Origin: a virus
Virus record (IMG/VR): IMGVR_UViG_3300043409_000254
Span: 1 to 46,672 of that record
DNA: 46,672 nucleotides
Direction: 5' to 3' (one strand)
The notes beneath the pieces were generated by a model, which did not search any database, had not been told where the DNA came from, and saw nothing but the letters and a program-made list of their open reading frames with translations. Shown here in pieces: positions 1 to 7,753 of this stretch (its first letter is position 1; every line of letters starts with the position of its first letter). Made by a program: the position numbers and the translations under genes.

Positions 1-127
1 GTTATGTTCTTGACACTTGGGCTGTCAAGCCTGTTGCATCTGGCATTAGTAATCCTGCTAATCTAGCATTGACATCAGCTAGAAATGCTGATGGATCTGT
101 TGTAACAGCTAGTGCTGCTGCTACTAC
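1..127. repeat. Terminal direct repeat, left copy (circular assembly overlap)
   Basis: Bases 1-127 are identical to bases 46546-46672. The repeat lies inside one open reading frame that stays in frame when the ends are joined. The length, 127, equals a common largest k-mer of short-read assemblers. The repeat is therefore best read as the overlap left when a circular or circularly permuted genome was assembled, giving a 46,545-bp unit genome. A real 127-bp terminal redundancy cannot be excluded from sequence alone. Confidence 0.95.
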
Positions 128-536
128 TTTTGGTATTAGTAACACAGTAGGTACATCAACGTACTTGATTGGTGCTAATGCACTAAGTGCTACTATTACT
201 TCTACAGTCATTTGGGAATACCAACCTGCATTTGACTATGTTGCTGGTCGTGATCTTACAGTTACAGCCAATGCTTATTACAGCGGTTCAGGCACTGCTG
301 GTACTAAAACTTTGACTCTTACTGCGTATAGAATCGATAGTTCAACTGGTGCTCAAGGAAGTAATCTTGGTCCTGTTGCTGCTACTTTGACTAATGCTGC
401 GGTAGACAATGTGTTTACTGTCCTTGGTTCTACTCTTGCTCCTGCTGATCGAATTGAATTTCGGTTAGTGTCTGTATTGCAAGAAACTGCTGGCACAGCT
501 ATAAACTCTAGAATTAATTCTGTACGGATTTCTTGA
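1..536 (+). CDS. C-terminal part of SGNH-hydrolase tail spike (continues from 44745)
   Basis: This is the end of the gene that starts at 44745 and crosses the circular junction. The first full codon here is at base 3 and encodes residue 602; the stop is at 534-536, giving 778 residues in all. The ATG at 69 is an internal codon of that gene, not a start. This part is rich in Thr, Ser, Ala and Gly and contains alternating beta-type segments ending in a short conserved-looking SRINSVRIS tail, as expected for a carbohydrate-binding or trimer-stabilising domain at the tip of a phage spike. See the entry at 44745 for the catalytic domain. The next spike gene follows after 15 bases. Confidence 0.88.
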   Translation, partial: YVLDTWAVKPVASGISNPANLALTSARNADGSVVTASAAATTFGISNTVGTSTYLIGANALSATITSTVIWEYQPAFDYVAGRDLTVTANAYYSGSGTAGTKTLTLTAYRIDSSTGAQGSNLGPVAATLTNAAVDNVFTVLGSTLAPADRIEFRLVSVLQETAGTAINSRINSVRIS

Positions 537-551
537 TACTAAAGGACACTC

Positions 552-1997
552 ATGGCTTCAACAGTCTATGTAGATCTTATTGGTCCACCAGTTAATGCTG
601 CTTGGTTAAACGATGTTAACAATGCGGTGTATGGTGGTGGTGGAAACATATCATCTAATCTTATTGACTATTTACCTGGAGGAACAGGAGCAGTAGATAC
701 TACTGTTCAAACTAAACTTAGGCAAATAGTAAGCATCTTAGACTTTGGGGCAGACCCCACAGGTGTTGTTCCTTGTGATACAGCTTTAGCTAATGCTCGT
801 ACTTACATTGCTAGTAATTATGCACAACTAGTCTTCCCTGCGGGAACATATACTTATTCTGTAAGCCCTAACTGGGGCATTAGTTATTCTGATATTACTA
901 CCAATGGTCTTGTAATACTTAACTACATTGGTGCTGGGTACGCTGTAAACATAGATGCCGGCCCCACTACTGGCGCTCTTGGTGACTTTGTTTATGGAAT
1001 GAGTTTTGCTGGTAACTTTAAAGTTAAAAGCAATGCTTTAGCTCTAGATGCAGTGTTTGTTCGTTCTGTTCATCATTCAAAGATTTCAGTAAGAATTACA
1101 GGATGTGGTCCTACTTATGCTGGTTTAAAAGTTAACTTTGCTGTATGCACAGAATTTAACATTGTTGTATCTGGTAACGAACCACCTCTATTTCCAATTC
1201 CTCTTTATGGGATGTATCTTGATTGTCGTGGTCCTACTGAATCAACTGCTGCTTGTATCTTTAATAATCCAATTATTGAAGGTGTAACTGGAACTGGCAT
1301 ATATTTAGCAACTGCTACACAGAATACATTTACTGGTGGTACATCAGAGGGTAACCTAGGGTTAGGTTTGTACGTTAGTTCTAACTGTACTTACAACACA
1401 TTTAATAAATTAGATTTAGAAGTCAATGGTGTTGCTACTGGTGACATTTCAGACAATGGTATAGGAACTACATTTAATGGTTGTTTGTCTGGAGGTGCAG
1501 CAACTAGTAAAGTTACATTTGCTGGAACAAATGCTATTGTTTCTGGTGGTACATATAACTACATTTATAACACTGGTTCTGGTACAAACTTTAACAATGT
1601 AACGTATGCTAATAATAGTGGCATCTTTTCTAACACTGGAACAAAAACATCATCAACAAGACTGTATAACAATACAATAGGTACTTATGATGCTGATATT
1701 AAACCAACATCAATTGGTCCTACTATTACCAATGCACTAGATAGTACAGCTACAACAATACTAACTCTTCCTACTGTTGGTTCAAACTTCTATCAAGTCT
1801 TGGTGTATCTTCCTCTAGCAGGAGATACAGCTAACTACAGTGCTTATGCTATAGTTTCTCAAGATTTAACTTCTACTAGAATTATGTCCCAAGTAAATGG
1901 TACAAGGATGACTATTTCTTTAGTTGGACAATCAATAAAAGCAACCCAAACATCAGGAATACCACAAAACATAACTGCAATAGCTAACGCTATCTAA
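552..1997 (+). CDS. Tail spike with pectate-lyase-type beta-helix
   Basis: 481-residue spike. The first 30 residues carry a WLNDVN motif that is also near the N terminus of the 44745 spike, and probably form the virion-attachment segment. Residues about 60-100 match the start of the pectate lyase 3 (right-handed beta-helix) family: an ILDFGADPTG motif followed about 28 residues later by VFPAGTYTYS. The following 300 residues are Gly/Asn/Thr-rich short strands with repeated N-T-F-x-G patterns, typical of a beta-helix that binds or cuts surface polysaccharide. Catalytic residues cannot be assigned by eye. AAAGGA lies just upstream of the ATG. The gene sits between another spike and small fibre or lysis-type genes. 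Confidence 0.85.
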   Translation: MASTVYVDLIGPPVNAAWLNDVNNAVYGGGGNISSNLIDYLPGGTGAVDTTVQTKLRQIVSILDFGADPTGVVPCDTALANARTYIASNYAQLVFPAGTYTYSVSPNWGISYSDITTNGLVILNYIGAGYAVNIDAGPTTGALGDFVYGMSFAGNFKVKSNALALDAVFVRSVHHSKISVRITGCGPTYAGLKVNFAVCTEFNIVVSGNEPPLFPIPLYGMYLDCRGPTESTAACIFNNPIIEGVTGTGIYLATATQNTFTGGTSEGNLGLGLYVSSNCTYNTFNKLDLEVNGVATGDISDNGIGTTFNGCLSGGAATSKVTFAGTNAIVSGGTYNYIYNTGSGTNFNNVTYANNSGIFSNTGTKTSSTRLYNNTIGTYDADIKPTSIGPTITNALDSTATTILTLPTVGSNFYQVLVYLPLAGDTANYSAYAIVSQDLTSTRIMSQVNGTRMTISLVGQSIKATQTSGIPQNITAIANAI

Positions 1998-2008
1998 GGA
2001 GATTTCTA

Positions 2009-2497
2009 GTGTCTGGCATTAAAATATCAGCCTTACCTTTAGCTACTTCTATAACTGGAGCAGTATTACTACCTGTTGTTCAAAGTGGAACTACTGTTCA
2101 AGCAACAGTTACACAACTGTTTACTAGTCCAACTATTTCTAGTCCTAGCATTAGTAGTTCTACTATTAGTGGTTTTAAAGAATCAACTACAGACATTGGT
2201 ACTGTAACTACTACTTATCAACTTAGTATTACGTCTAGTACCCTGTTAATTGCTACACTAACTGCTAGTCAAACATGTGTGTTTGCTATGCCTCTGTTAG
2301 CACTAGCAGGTAATTCTTTTACTTTGCTACTTAATCAAGCATCTGGTGGTAGTGGTAATGCTACTTTTACTGGTGTGAAATGGAGCAGTGCTGGTGCTCC
2401 TACCATTACAGCAACAGCTAGTAAACGTGACATCCTTTGCTTTATCTATGACGGTACTGCTTGGTATGGCAACTACTCACAAGGCTACACTCCTTAA
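2009..2497 (+). CDS. Small tail-fibre-like structural protein
   Basis: 162 residues starting at a GTG preceded by AAGGAGA. The N terminus (IKISALPLATSITGAVLLPVVQSGTT) resembles the short N-terminal segment of many phage fibre-tip or fibre-associated proteins. The middle is a Ser/Thr/Ile repeat (SPTISSPSISSSTISGF) and the C-terminal half is hydrophobic beta structure. It follows the pectate-lyase-type spike by 11 bases, so it may be a spike partner or a trimerisation accessory. No enzyme motif is visible. Family assignment is by character and position only. Confidence 0.6.
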   Translation: MSGIKISALPLATSITGAVLLPVVQSGTTVQATVTQLFTSPTISSPSISSSTISGFKESTTDIGTVTTTYQLSITSSTLLIATLTASQTCVFAMPLLALAGNSFTLLLNQASGGSGNATFTGVKWSSAGAPTITATASKRDILCFIYDGTAWYGNYSQGYTP

Positions 2498-2504
2498 GAG
2501 ACAT

Positions 2505-2783
2505 ATGAACCTACCTAATCTTCCTGTAGACAAAGCCAACCATGCTATCTATGGTGCCTTGATCTTTATTGTTACTTTCTTCTTTTCACACAGTGCTGTT
2601 ATAGCTGGTTGCATTGTTGTCTTCTTTGCTTTAGCTAAAGAGGGTAGTGATGCCCTCATTAACTATCGAACTACTGGAGACCCTATGCACGGTCCTCATG
2701 GTGTAGAAATCCTTGATGCACTAGCAACTTGTTTTGGTGGTATCCTTGCTGGATTGCCTCTAATTATCCAACGTTTGTTCTAA
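2505..2783 (+). CDS. Small membrane protein, possible lysis accessory
   Basis: 92 residues. I chose the ATG at 2505, just after the previous stop and behind an AAGAG; the open frame extends upstream to 2388, but that would overlap the fibre gene by 110 bases. Two or three hydrophobic segments are visible (YGALIFIVTFFF, AVIAGCIVVFFALA, and LATCFGGILAGLPLII near the end), with conserved-looking polar residues DKANHAIYG and HGVEILDALAT between them. Small multi-spanning phage proteins with D-x-x-x-H and H-x-x-x-x-x-D patterns are common and are often annotated only as membrane proteins. A holin role is possible, but a clearer holin lies at 14997. Confidence 0.6.
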   Translation: MNLPNLPVDKANHAIYGALIFIVTFFFSHSAVIAGCIVVFFALAKEGSDALINYRTTGDPMHGPHGVEILDALATCFGGILAGLPLIIQRLF

Positions 2784-2794
2784 CAAGGTATCTT

Positions 2795-3028
2795 ATGGAT
2801 TCTCAATCACTGATCAATGTAATGCTTGGTGTAGCTTGTACAGTGATTGGGTGGTTAGCCCGAGAGTTGTGGACTGCTGTTAAGGATCTTCAAGCAGACC
2901 TAATTAAGCTTTCTGTAGAGCTTCCTAAAACATATGTTACTAGGGACGATTACAGGGAAGACATCAAAGGGATCAAAGAAATGTTAGCTAAGATCTTTGA
3001 CAAGCTTGAAAAGAAAGCTGACAAATAA
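2795..3028 (+). CDS. Membrane-anchored coiled-coil protein (XhlA-like or spanin-like)
   Basis: 77 residues from the ATG at 2795, which follows AAGGTATCTT. One N-terminal hydrophobic helix (VMLGVACTVIGWLARELW) is followed by a charged heptad-rich helix (DLQADLIKLSVELP, then EDIKGIKEMLAKIFDKLEKKADK). This build is seen in haemolysin XhlA-type phage proteins and in short inner-membrane spanins. It lies next to another small membrane protein, so a role in lysis is plausible. No lipobox or partner outer spanin was found, so the function is not settled. Confidence 0.6.
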   Translation: MDSQSLINVMLGVACTVIGWLARELWTAVKDLQADLIKLSVELPKTYVTRDDYREDIKGIKEMLAKIFDKLEKKADK

Positions 3029-3040
3029 TTAGGTGCCTCA

Positions 3041-3559
3041 ATGAGTAATTCCCCTATGTACGTTCCAGGTAGCTGGAATGTTATCTGTGATGTGTGTGGT
3101 AGGGAATACAAGGCTTCTGATTTAAGGCAGAGGTGGGATGGTTTAATGGTTGATGGGGATTGTTGGGAACCCAGACAACCTCAAGATTACGTACATGGTG
3201 TAGCAGACATACAAACACCACCATTTACTAGATCAGAATCAGAAGATATTTTCTTACCTGTTTGTACTCCTGTAACCTCACAAGGTATTGCAGACTACGG
3301 TACAGCAGACTGTGCAACAGCAGATATAGATAGGGGTTACCGTCCTGCTTGTACTCTACAAGGAGGTAGTGCCATGCCCAACATGGCTATCCCAGGTTGC
3401 TTTATGCCAGGGATGGTGTACACAAGTCTGTATGTACTTAATGACACCAATGCTATTTACATCGTTGTTCCTGTTGCTCCACCAATTGTTGGTGCCATAC
3501 TAACTGAATCCAACTCTTATCTTCTAGCTGAAGATAGTGCAGAGCTACTAATAGAATAA
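3041..3559 (+). CDS. Conserved phage protein with N-terminal CxxC (virion-associated?)
   Basis: 172 residues. The first 60 residues match a pattern I know from many podoviruses: YVPGSWNVICDVCGREYK, then LRQRWDGLMVDGDCWEPRQPQDYV. The C-x-x-C plus the later Cys could hold a zinc ion. Residues 60-110 are a low-complexity linker, and residues about 115-172 are hydrophobic beta-type sequence. The gene sits immediately before the gp4-like tail protein, so a tail or head-completion role is likely, but no biochemical function is known to me. Confidence 0.65.
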   Translation: MSNSPMYVPGSWNVICDVCGREYKASDLRQRWDGLMVDGDCWEPRQPQDYVHGVADIQTPPFTRSESEDIFLPVCTPVTSQGIADYGTADCATADIDRGYRPACTLQGGSAMPNMAIPGCFMPGMVYTSLYVLNDTNAIYIVVPVAPPIVGAILTESNSYLLAEDSAELLIE

Positions 3560-3574
3560 CTTAAGAGGTGATTT

Positions 3575-4339
3575 GTGAGTTCAACGTATACCGTCACAAG
3601 AGATCAGATCATCTCTCTAGCTCTTCGTAAGCTAGGTGTTCTAGAAATAGGTTCTGTACCTGATCCAGACACTATTTCTAATGCTGCAATGTCTTTGAAC
3701 CTTCTTATCAAGCAATTGAGCACAGAAGGATTGAAGTTGTGGAAGGTGTCAGAACTTGTTGTTCCTCTTACTAACGGACAGAGTAGCTACATCCTAGGAG
3801 GCTCTACAAGCGCCTTGATGTACGACACACAGAACCCTACAGTGGCTATTACTGACAGGCCTCTGAAGGTCATCCAAGGCTTCTACAGGAACATCCAAGT
3901 CACACCCAACATTGACACACCAGTGTTGGTTATCTCTAAGCAAGAGTACAACGTACTTGGGTCTAAAGCTTCTACTGGTTCTAGCAACACTATCTTTTAT
4001 GATGTCAAAGCTCTCAATGGCATCTTGTATGTGTACTTGACTCCTGATGCTAATACTAGTACTACCACACAGCTTCATCTAGTTGCTCAACTTCCTCTTA
4101 ATGACATCAGTAGTGCTTCTTCTATTCCTGATTTCCCTAATGAGTGGATGAACACTTTGGTGTGGAACCTAGCTGATCAGTTGTCTCTTGAGTATGGTGT
4201 ACCCATGAACTTTAGACAAGAGATTACACAACGAGCAGTAACCTACAAGACTATGCTTTCAGATTGGGATGTAGAAGCTTCTAGCACATCCTTTAGTCCA
4301 AATTTTAGATTTGTTACTAGTAACTCTTACAGCAGGTAA
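3575..4339 (+). CDS. P22 gp4-like tail accessory / head-completion protein
   Basis: 254 residues beginning at a GTG behind AAGAGGTG. The N-terminal half (TRDQIISLALRKLGV, then AAMSLNLLIKQLSTEGLKLWKVSE) is the helical signature of the P22 gp4 family, which binds below the portal and closes the DNA-filled head. The conserved PDFPNEWMNTLVWNLADQLSLEYG segment is at residues about 185-210. P22 gp4 is 166 residues, so this is a longer version. It is followed by the gp10-like gene with a 2-base gap, the same order as in P22. Confidence 0.8.
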   Translation: MSSTYTVTRDQIISLALRKLGVLEIGSVPDPDTISNAAMSLNLLIKQLSTEGLKLWKVSELVVPLTNGQSSYILGGSTSALMYDTQNPTVAITDRPLKVIQGFYRNIQVTPNIDTPVLVISKQEYNVLGSKASTGSSNTIFYDVKALNGILYVYLTPDANTSTTTQLHLVAQLPLNDISSASSIPDFPNEWMNTLVWNLADQLSLEYGVPMNFRQEITQRAVTYKTMLSDWDVEASSTSFSPNFRFVTSNSYSR

Positions 4340-4341
4340 CT

Positions 4342-6255
4342 ATGGCTACAGAGCGTATAGCACTAACCCAACCAATAGAGTCCCGTAATGGGACTTTTGC
4401 TAAAGACTCTTATTCTTCTAACTGTGTCTTTGAATTCAGGGATCAGAAACGTGAGTTTGTTAAGAGACCTGGGTTGGTATTAGCTAAGCAAGTTGTAGCT
4501 GTTACACCTCCTGCTGTACTTGCTAGTCAAGGTCTAGCTAGCTTTAACAGCAAAGTTATATCTGTTATTAATAACACGGTGTACAGTACTAACCCTACCT
4601 CTCCCTATGCAACTACTACTGTAGGTACTACATCTACTTCTACTAGTCAAAGCTACTTCATTAAGACTTTCTTAGATGCTTACTTGTTCTTTCACAACAA
4701 GATTAACGCATACCTCTACAGTAAACTTGGTGTTTACAGCGCTATTACTAATGACAAGCTAGTAAGGATCAGTATTGCTAATGAAGGTCTTAGGTACAGT
4801 ACAGGGATTACCCTTACCTTTAGTCCTGTTGGTCCTACTGCTACAGCTACTGTTGTTGATGGAAGCATTTCTACTGTAACCATTACCAATGCTGGTACTG
4901 GACTTGCTACTGCTCCTACGTGTACTGTTGTAGTACCTGCTACTGTTACTCCTACAGGTACTGGCACTGTAGAGTTGTTTGACATCACTGTGTCTAGTGG
5001 TACAGGTATCTATGTAGGCATGAATGCTTCAGGTACTGGTGTAGCTCCTAATGCTACAGTTACCAACGTTAATGGAACAACCATCACTGTTGATATAGCA
5101 CATACAGATGCTGTGTCTGGAACTATTACTTTTAGTGATCTAGGTTCTAATGGTATTCTTACACCTGCTCTCAATGCTTTTCCTACTGGACCCTATGTCC
5201 CTGGTGTTGTATTTTTAAATAACTATGTGTACATAGGTATTTCTTCTAGTGTTCCTATTACTGGTAACCGTATATACAACTCTAATGTAGGTGACCCTAC
5301 ATCTTGGGATGCTCTTAGTTACATTACTTTTGAACAGACTACAGATACTTTGGTAGGCATTGTTAAACACCTAAACTATCTTATAGCTTTTGGTGCTAAC
5401 TCTACACAGTTCTACTACGATGCTGCTAATGCTGTTGGTTCACCACTAGCTGTATCCCAAAGCTACACCAACGAAGTTGGTTGTGCTAACGGAGATAGCA
5501 TTGTTGCTACTGATAACACTGTCCTTTGGATAGGAGTTACCAAGACTCATGGACGTAGTGTCTATATCATGGATGGTGTTAGCCCTGTCAAAGTTTCTAC
5601 GGACAGTGTAGACAAACATCTAGAAGCTGATGACATGAGTAAAGTCACTGCCTTCTGCTACAAGTTCAATGGTCATACTTGCTACATCCTTACTCTTCAT
5701 AACACCAACCAAACCTTGGTCTATGATATTAGTGCAAAGATGTGGTATACCTGGACTCAGTATGCTCTTGCTTCTAATGATCAACCTAACCCAGGTACTT
5801 ACCAAGAGTCTTACTTTCGTCCTAGCTTCTATGCTGAAGTAACTGGTATTCCTTTTTGTCTTGATGACGATACTGCAAAACTTTACTACCTAGATACAAA
5901 CACTTATCAAGATGATGGACAAGCTATCTACTGTAGGACAGTAACAGACATTGCTGATAATGGAACTACTAAGCGTAAGTTTTATGGTAGGTTGGAAATC
6001 ATTGGTGATAAAGTTGCTGGTTTAATGCAGATTAGACACACTGGTGATGATTACAATAATTGGTCTAGCTACCGTAGTGTAGACCTCAATGTTTCTCGTT
6101 CTCAAGTCTATCTTAGTGGTGCTGATAGACGTAGAGCTTGGGAGTTCTTGTGTACTAGTAACGTTCCTCTTCGTTTAGATAGTGCTGAAATTGATTTCAG
6201 GATTGGTGAGATGGATCAAGAACAAAATGTTGGTGGTGGTAGGTACAGGGGATAA
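4342..6255 (+). CDS. P22 gp10-like tail hub / packaged-DNA stabilisation protein
   Basis: 637 residues. The start (RIALTQPIESRNGTFAKDSYSSNCVFE, then RDQKREFVKRPGL) and the later segments (YFDGVSPVKVS-like IMDGVSPVKVS, HTCYILTLHNTNQTLVYDIS, ETVTDIADNGT) fit the beta-propeller-like tail hub family represented by P22 gp10. P22 gp10 is 472 residues. The extra length is explained mostly by a Thr/Gly/Val-rich insert at residues about 150-270 that repeats the theme TVTITNAGTGLATAPT and looks like one or two small beta-sandwich modules. It is packed tightly between the gp4-like gene and the cupin-SET gene. Confidence 0.8.
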   Translation: MATERIALTQPIESRNGTFAKDSYSSNCVFEFRDQKREFVKRPGLVLAKQVVAVTPPAVLASQGLASFNSKVISVINNTVYSTNPTSPYATTTVGTTSTSTSQSYFIKTFLDAYLFFHNKINAYLYSKLGVYSAITNDKLVRISIANEGLRYSTGITLTFSPVGPTATATVVDGSISTVTITNAGTGLATAPTCTVVVPATVTPTGTGTVELFDITVSSGTGIYVGMNASGTGVAPNATVTNVNGTTITVDIAHTDAVSGTITFSDLGSNGILTPALNAFPTGPYVPGVVFLNNYVYIGISSSVPITGNRIYNSNVGDPTSWDALSYITFEQTTDTLVGIVKHLNYLIAFGANSTQFYYDAANAVGSPLAVSQSYTNEVGCANGDSIVATDNTVLWIGVTKTHGRSVYIMDGVSPVKVSTDSVDKHLEADDMSKVTAFCYKFNGHTCYILTLHNTNQTLVYDISAKMWYTWTQYALASNDQPNPGTYQESYFRPSFYAEVTGIPFCLDDDTAKLYYLDTNTYQDDGQAIYCRTVTDIADNGTTKRKFYGRLEIIGDKVAGLMQIRHTGDDYNNWSSYRSVDLNVSRSQVYLSGADRRRAWEFLCTSNVPLRLDSAEIDFRIGEMDQEQNVGGGRYRG

Positions 6256-6257
6256 CT

Positions 6258-7145
6258 TTGAATCAAGTTGTAGAAGCTCCTATAGTAAGCTATGACCTTC
6301 GTACTACAAATGACAAGTTAGCTTTGGCTAAAGCACTTATGACTAAGGAACAAGTGCTCAACTCAGTCATCCATAGATTTGGTGGTGGGTTATATATTAG
6401 AGAGGCACACTACCCAAAAGGTACATTTATTATTGGACAAGAGCATGTTTCTGAACACATGAATGTGCTTCTTAAAGGAAGCATCAATGTCATAGATGGA
6501 GATGGTGCTACACAGACTCTTGTTGCTCCACATATGTTTGTTGCTAAAGCTGGTAGCAAGGTAGGTTTTACTTTAGAAGACACTGTGTGGCAAAACATTT
6601 ATGTTACTAGTAACACAGATGTAGAATACCTAGAATCAACTTTGTTTAAAGTACCAGGGATTCTTGTAGAGCATCAACAAGAAAAACTAGCTTTAGAGTA
6701 TCCTAAGCATGAAGAAGATAGACAAGACTTCTTGCTGATGATTGAAGAGTCTGGTTGGACTGTTGAAGATATTGAGTTAGTGTCTAAGCATAGAACAGAC
6801 TGTATTCCTTTCCCTGATGGAAGCTACAGCATCTGTTCTGGAAACTCCCCTATCCAAGGCAAGGGAATGTTCTCTACTGCTGAGATTAAACAAGGAAGCT
6901 TGTTAGCTCCTATGAGGCTTGGTGGTTGTAGAACTCCTGCTGGATACTTAATCAATCATTCAAAGAATCCGAATACAGCAGCTTTTAAAAATGATCTTGA
7001 AGATATGTTCCTAGTAGCAACTAGAGACATACATGGCATGGCTGGTGGTGACCTAGGTGAAGAAATAACCTTAGACTACCGACAAGTTATGAAGCTAAAT
7101 AATCTTTGGAAGGGGACTAACAAATGTCTGCTGGAATCTCTTTAA
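6258..7145 (+). CDS. Cupin-SET domain fusion protein (putative lysine methyltransferase)
   Basis: 295 residues, probably starting at the TTG at 6258, with AGGGGA seven bases upstream. Residues about 40-120 look like a cupin barrel: FGGGLYIREAHYPKGTFIIGQEH, then LLKGSINVIDGDG and VAKAGSKVGF. Residues about 192-276 match the SET domain: GKGMFSTAEIKQGSLL, the NHSKNPN motif at 233-239, and GEEITLDYR at 267-275, which form the S-adenosylmethionine and lysine channel in SET methyltransferases. It lies between the tail hub and the ejection proteins and overlaps the next gene by 22 bases, so it belongs to the virion cassette. The substrate is unknown; a virion or host protein lysine is the natural guess. 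Confidence 0.78.
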   Translation: MNQVVEAPIVSYDLRTTNDKLALAKALMTKEQVLNSVIHRFGGGLYIREAHYPKGTFIIGQEHVSEHMNVLLKGSINVIDGDGATQTLVAPHMFVAKAGSKVGFTLEDTVWQNIYVTSNTDVEYLESTLFKVPGILVEHQQEKLALEYPKHEEDRQDFLLMIEESGWTVEDIELVSKHRTDCIPFPDGSYSICSGNSPIQGKGMFSTAEIKQGSLLAPMRLGGCRTPAGYLINHSKNPNTAAFKNDLEDMFLVATRDIHGMAGGDLGEEITLDYRQVMKLNNLWKGTNKCLLESL

Positions 7146-7750
7146 GTACTATTGGCTCAGTAATGAGCATTGCAGGTAGTGTTAATGCCATGTCTGGTGG
7201 AAGTCTCTTTGGTGGTGGCAGTCCTTCTGGTGCTGAAGCACAAAGGATGGCTGATCCTTTTATGGACTATCGTAGTCAACTAGGTGCTATGTATTCTGGT
7301 GCTCTACAGCCTGGAGCACAAGCTAACATCCAAGACATGCCTGGATATAGCCAGTTCAACACTGGTGTAATGCAACCTGCTATGCAAGCCTCTCAAAGGG
7401 CTGCTGCTGCCTCTGGACAACTGTACTCAGGGGGTGAGCAGCAAGCACTTCAAAAGATAGGTCAGCAGGGCTACTATGGCTTTATGACGGACTATCTAAA
7501 TCGACTAGCTCAAGGTAGTGGTGCTGCTCAGAACCCTGCTCAAGCTGCTGGCATGGGTCTTGCCCAAGGTAACATTAACCAACAAGGTGTTGCTCAAGGG
7601 TTTGGTGCTCTTCAACAACAGTTTGGTCCAGGTGGTGGAATTAGTAAAATGTTTGGTGGTGGTGGTAACTACGGTGGTGATGGTCTTCCGATTAACAACG
7701 CTGGGACCAACATGGGTGGTTTTGGTGAAAATGCAATTGGATACAGTTAA
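7124..7750 (+). CDS. Ejection protein, position of P22 gp7
   Basis: 208 residues, ATG behind AAGGGGAC within the preceding gene. The N terminus is hydrophobic and small-residue rich (ISLSTIGSVMSIAGSVNAM). The middle has PFMDYRSQLGAMYSGALQPGA, then YSQFNTGVMQPAMQAS, a pattern I associate with phage DNA-transfer proteins. The C terminus is Gly/Gln/Asn-rich. P22 gp7 is 229 residues and occupies the same place before gp20 and gp16. Such proteins are packed in the head and ejected into the cell envelope with the DNA. No enzyme motif is seen. Confidence 0.65.
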   Translation: MSAGISLSTIGSVMSIAGSVNAMSGGSLFGGGSPSGAEAQRMADPFMDYRSQLGAMYSGALQPGAQANIQDMPGYSQFNTGVMQPAMQASQRAAAASGQLYSGGEQQALQKIGQQGYYGFMTDYLNRLAQGSGAAQNPAQAAGMGLAQGNINQQGVAQGFGALQQQFGPGGGISKMFGGGGNYGGDGLPINNAGTNMGGFGENAIGYS

Positions 7751-7753
7751 ATC

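Noticed and set aside
1-127. Terminal repeat as a transposon or T7-type terminal redundancy
   Set aside because: It lies inside a coding frame that continues across the junction and has an assembler-typical length, so an assembly overlap is the simpler reading.
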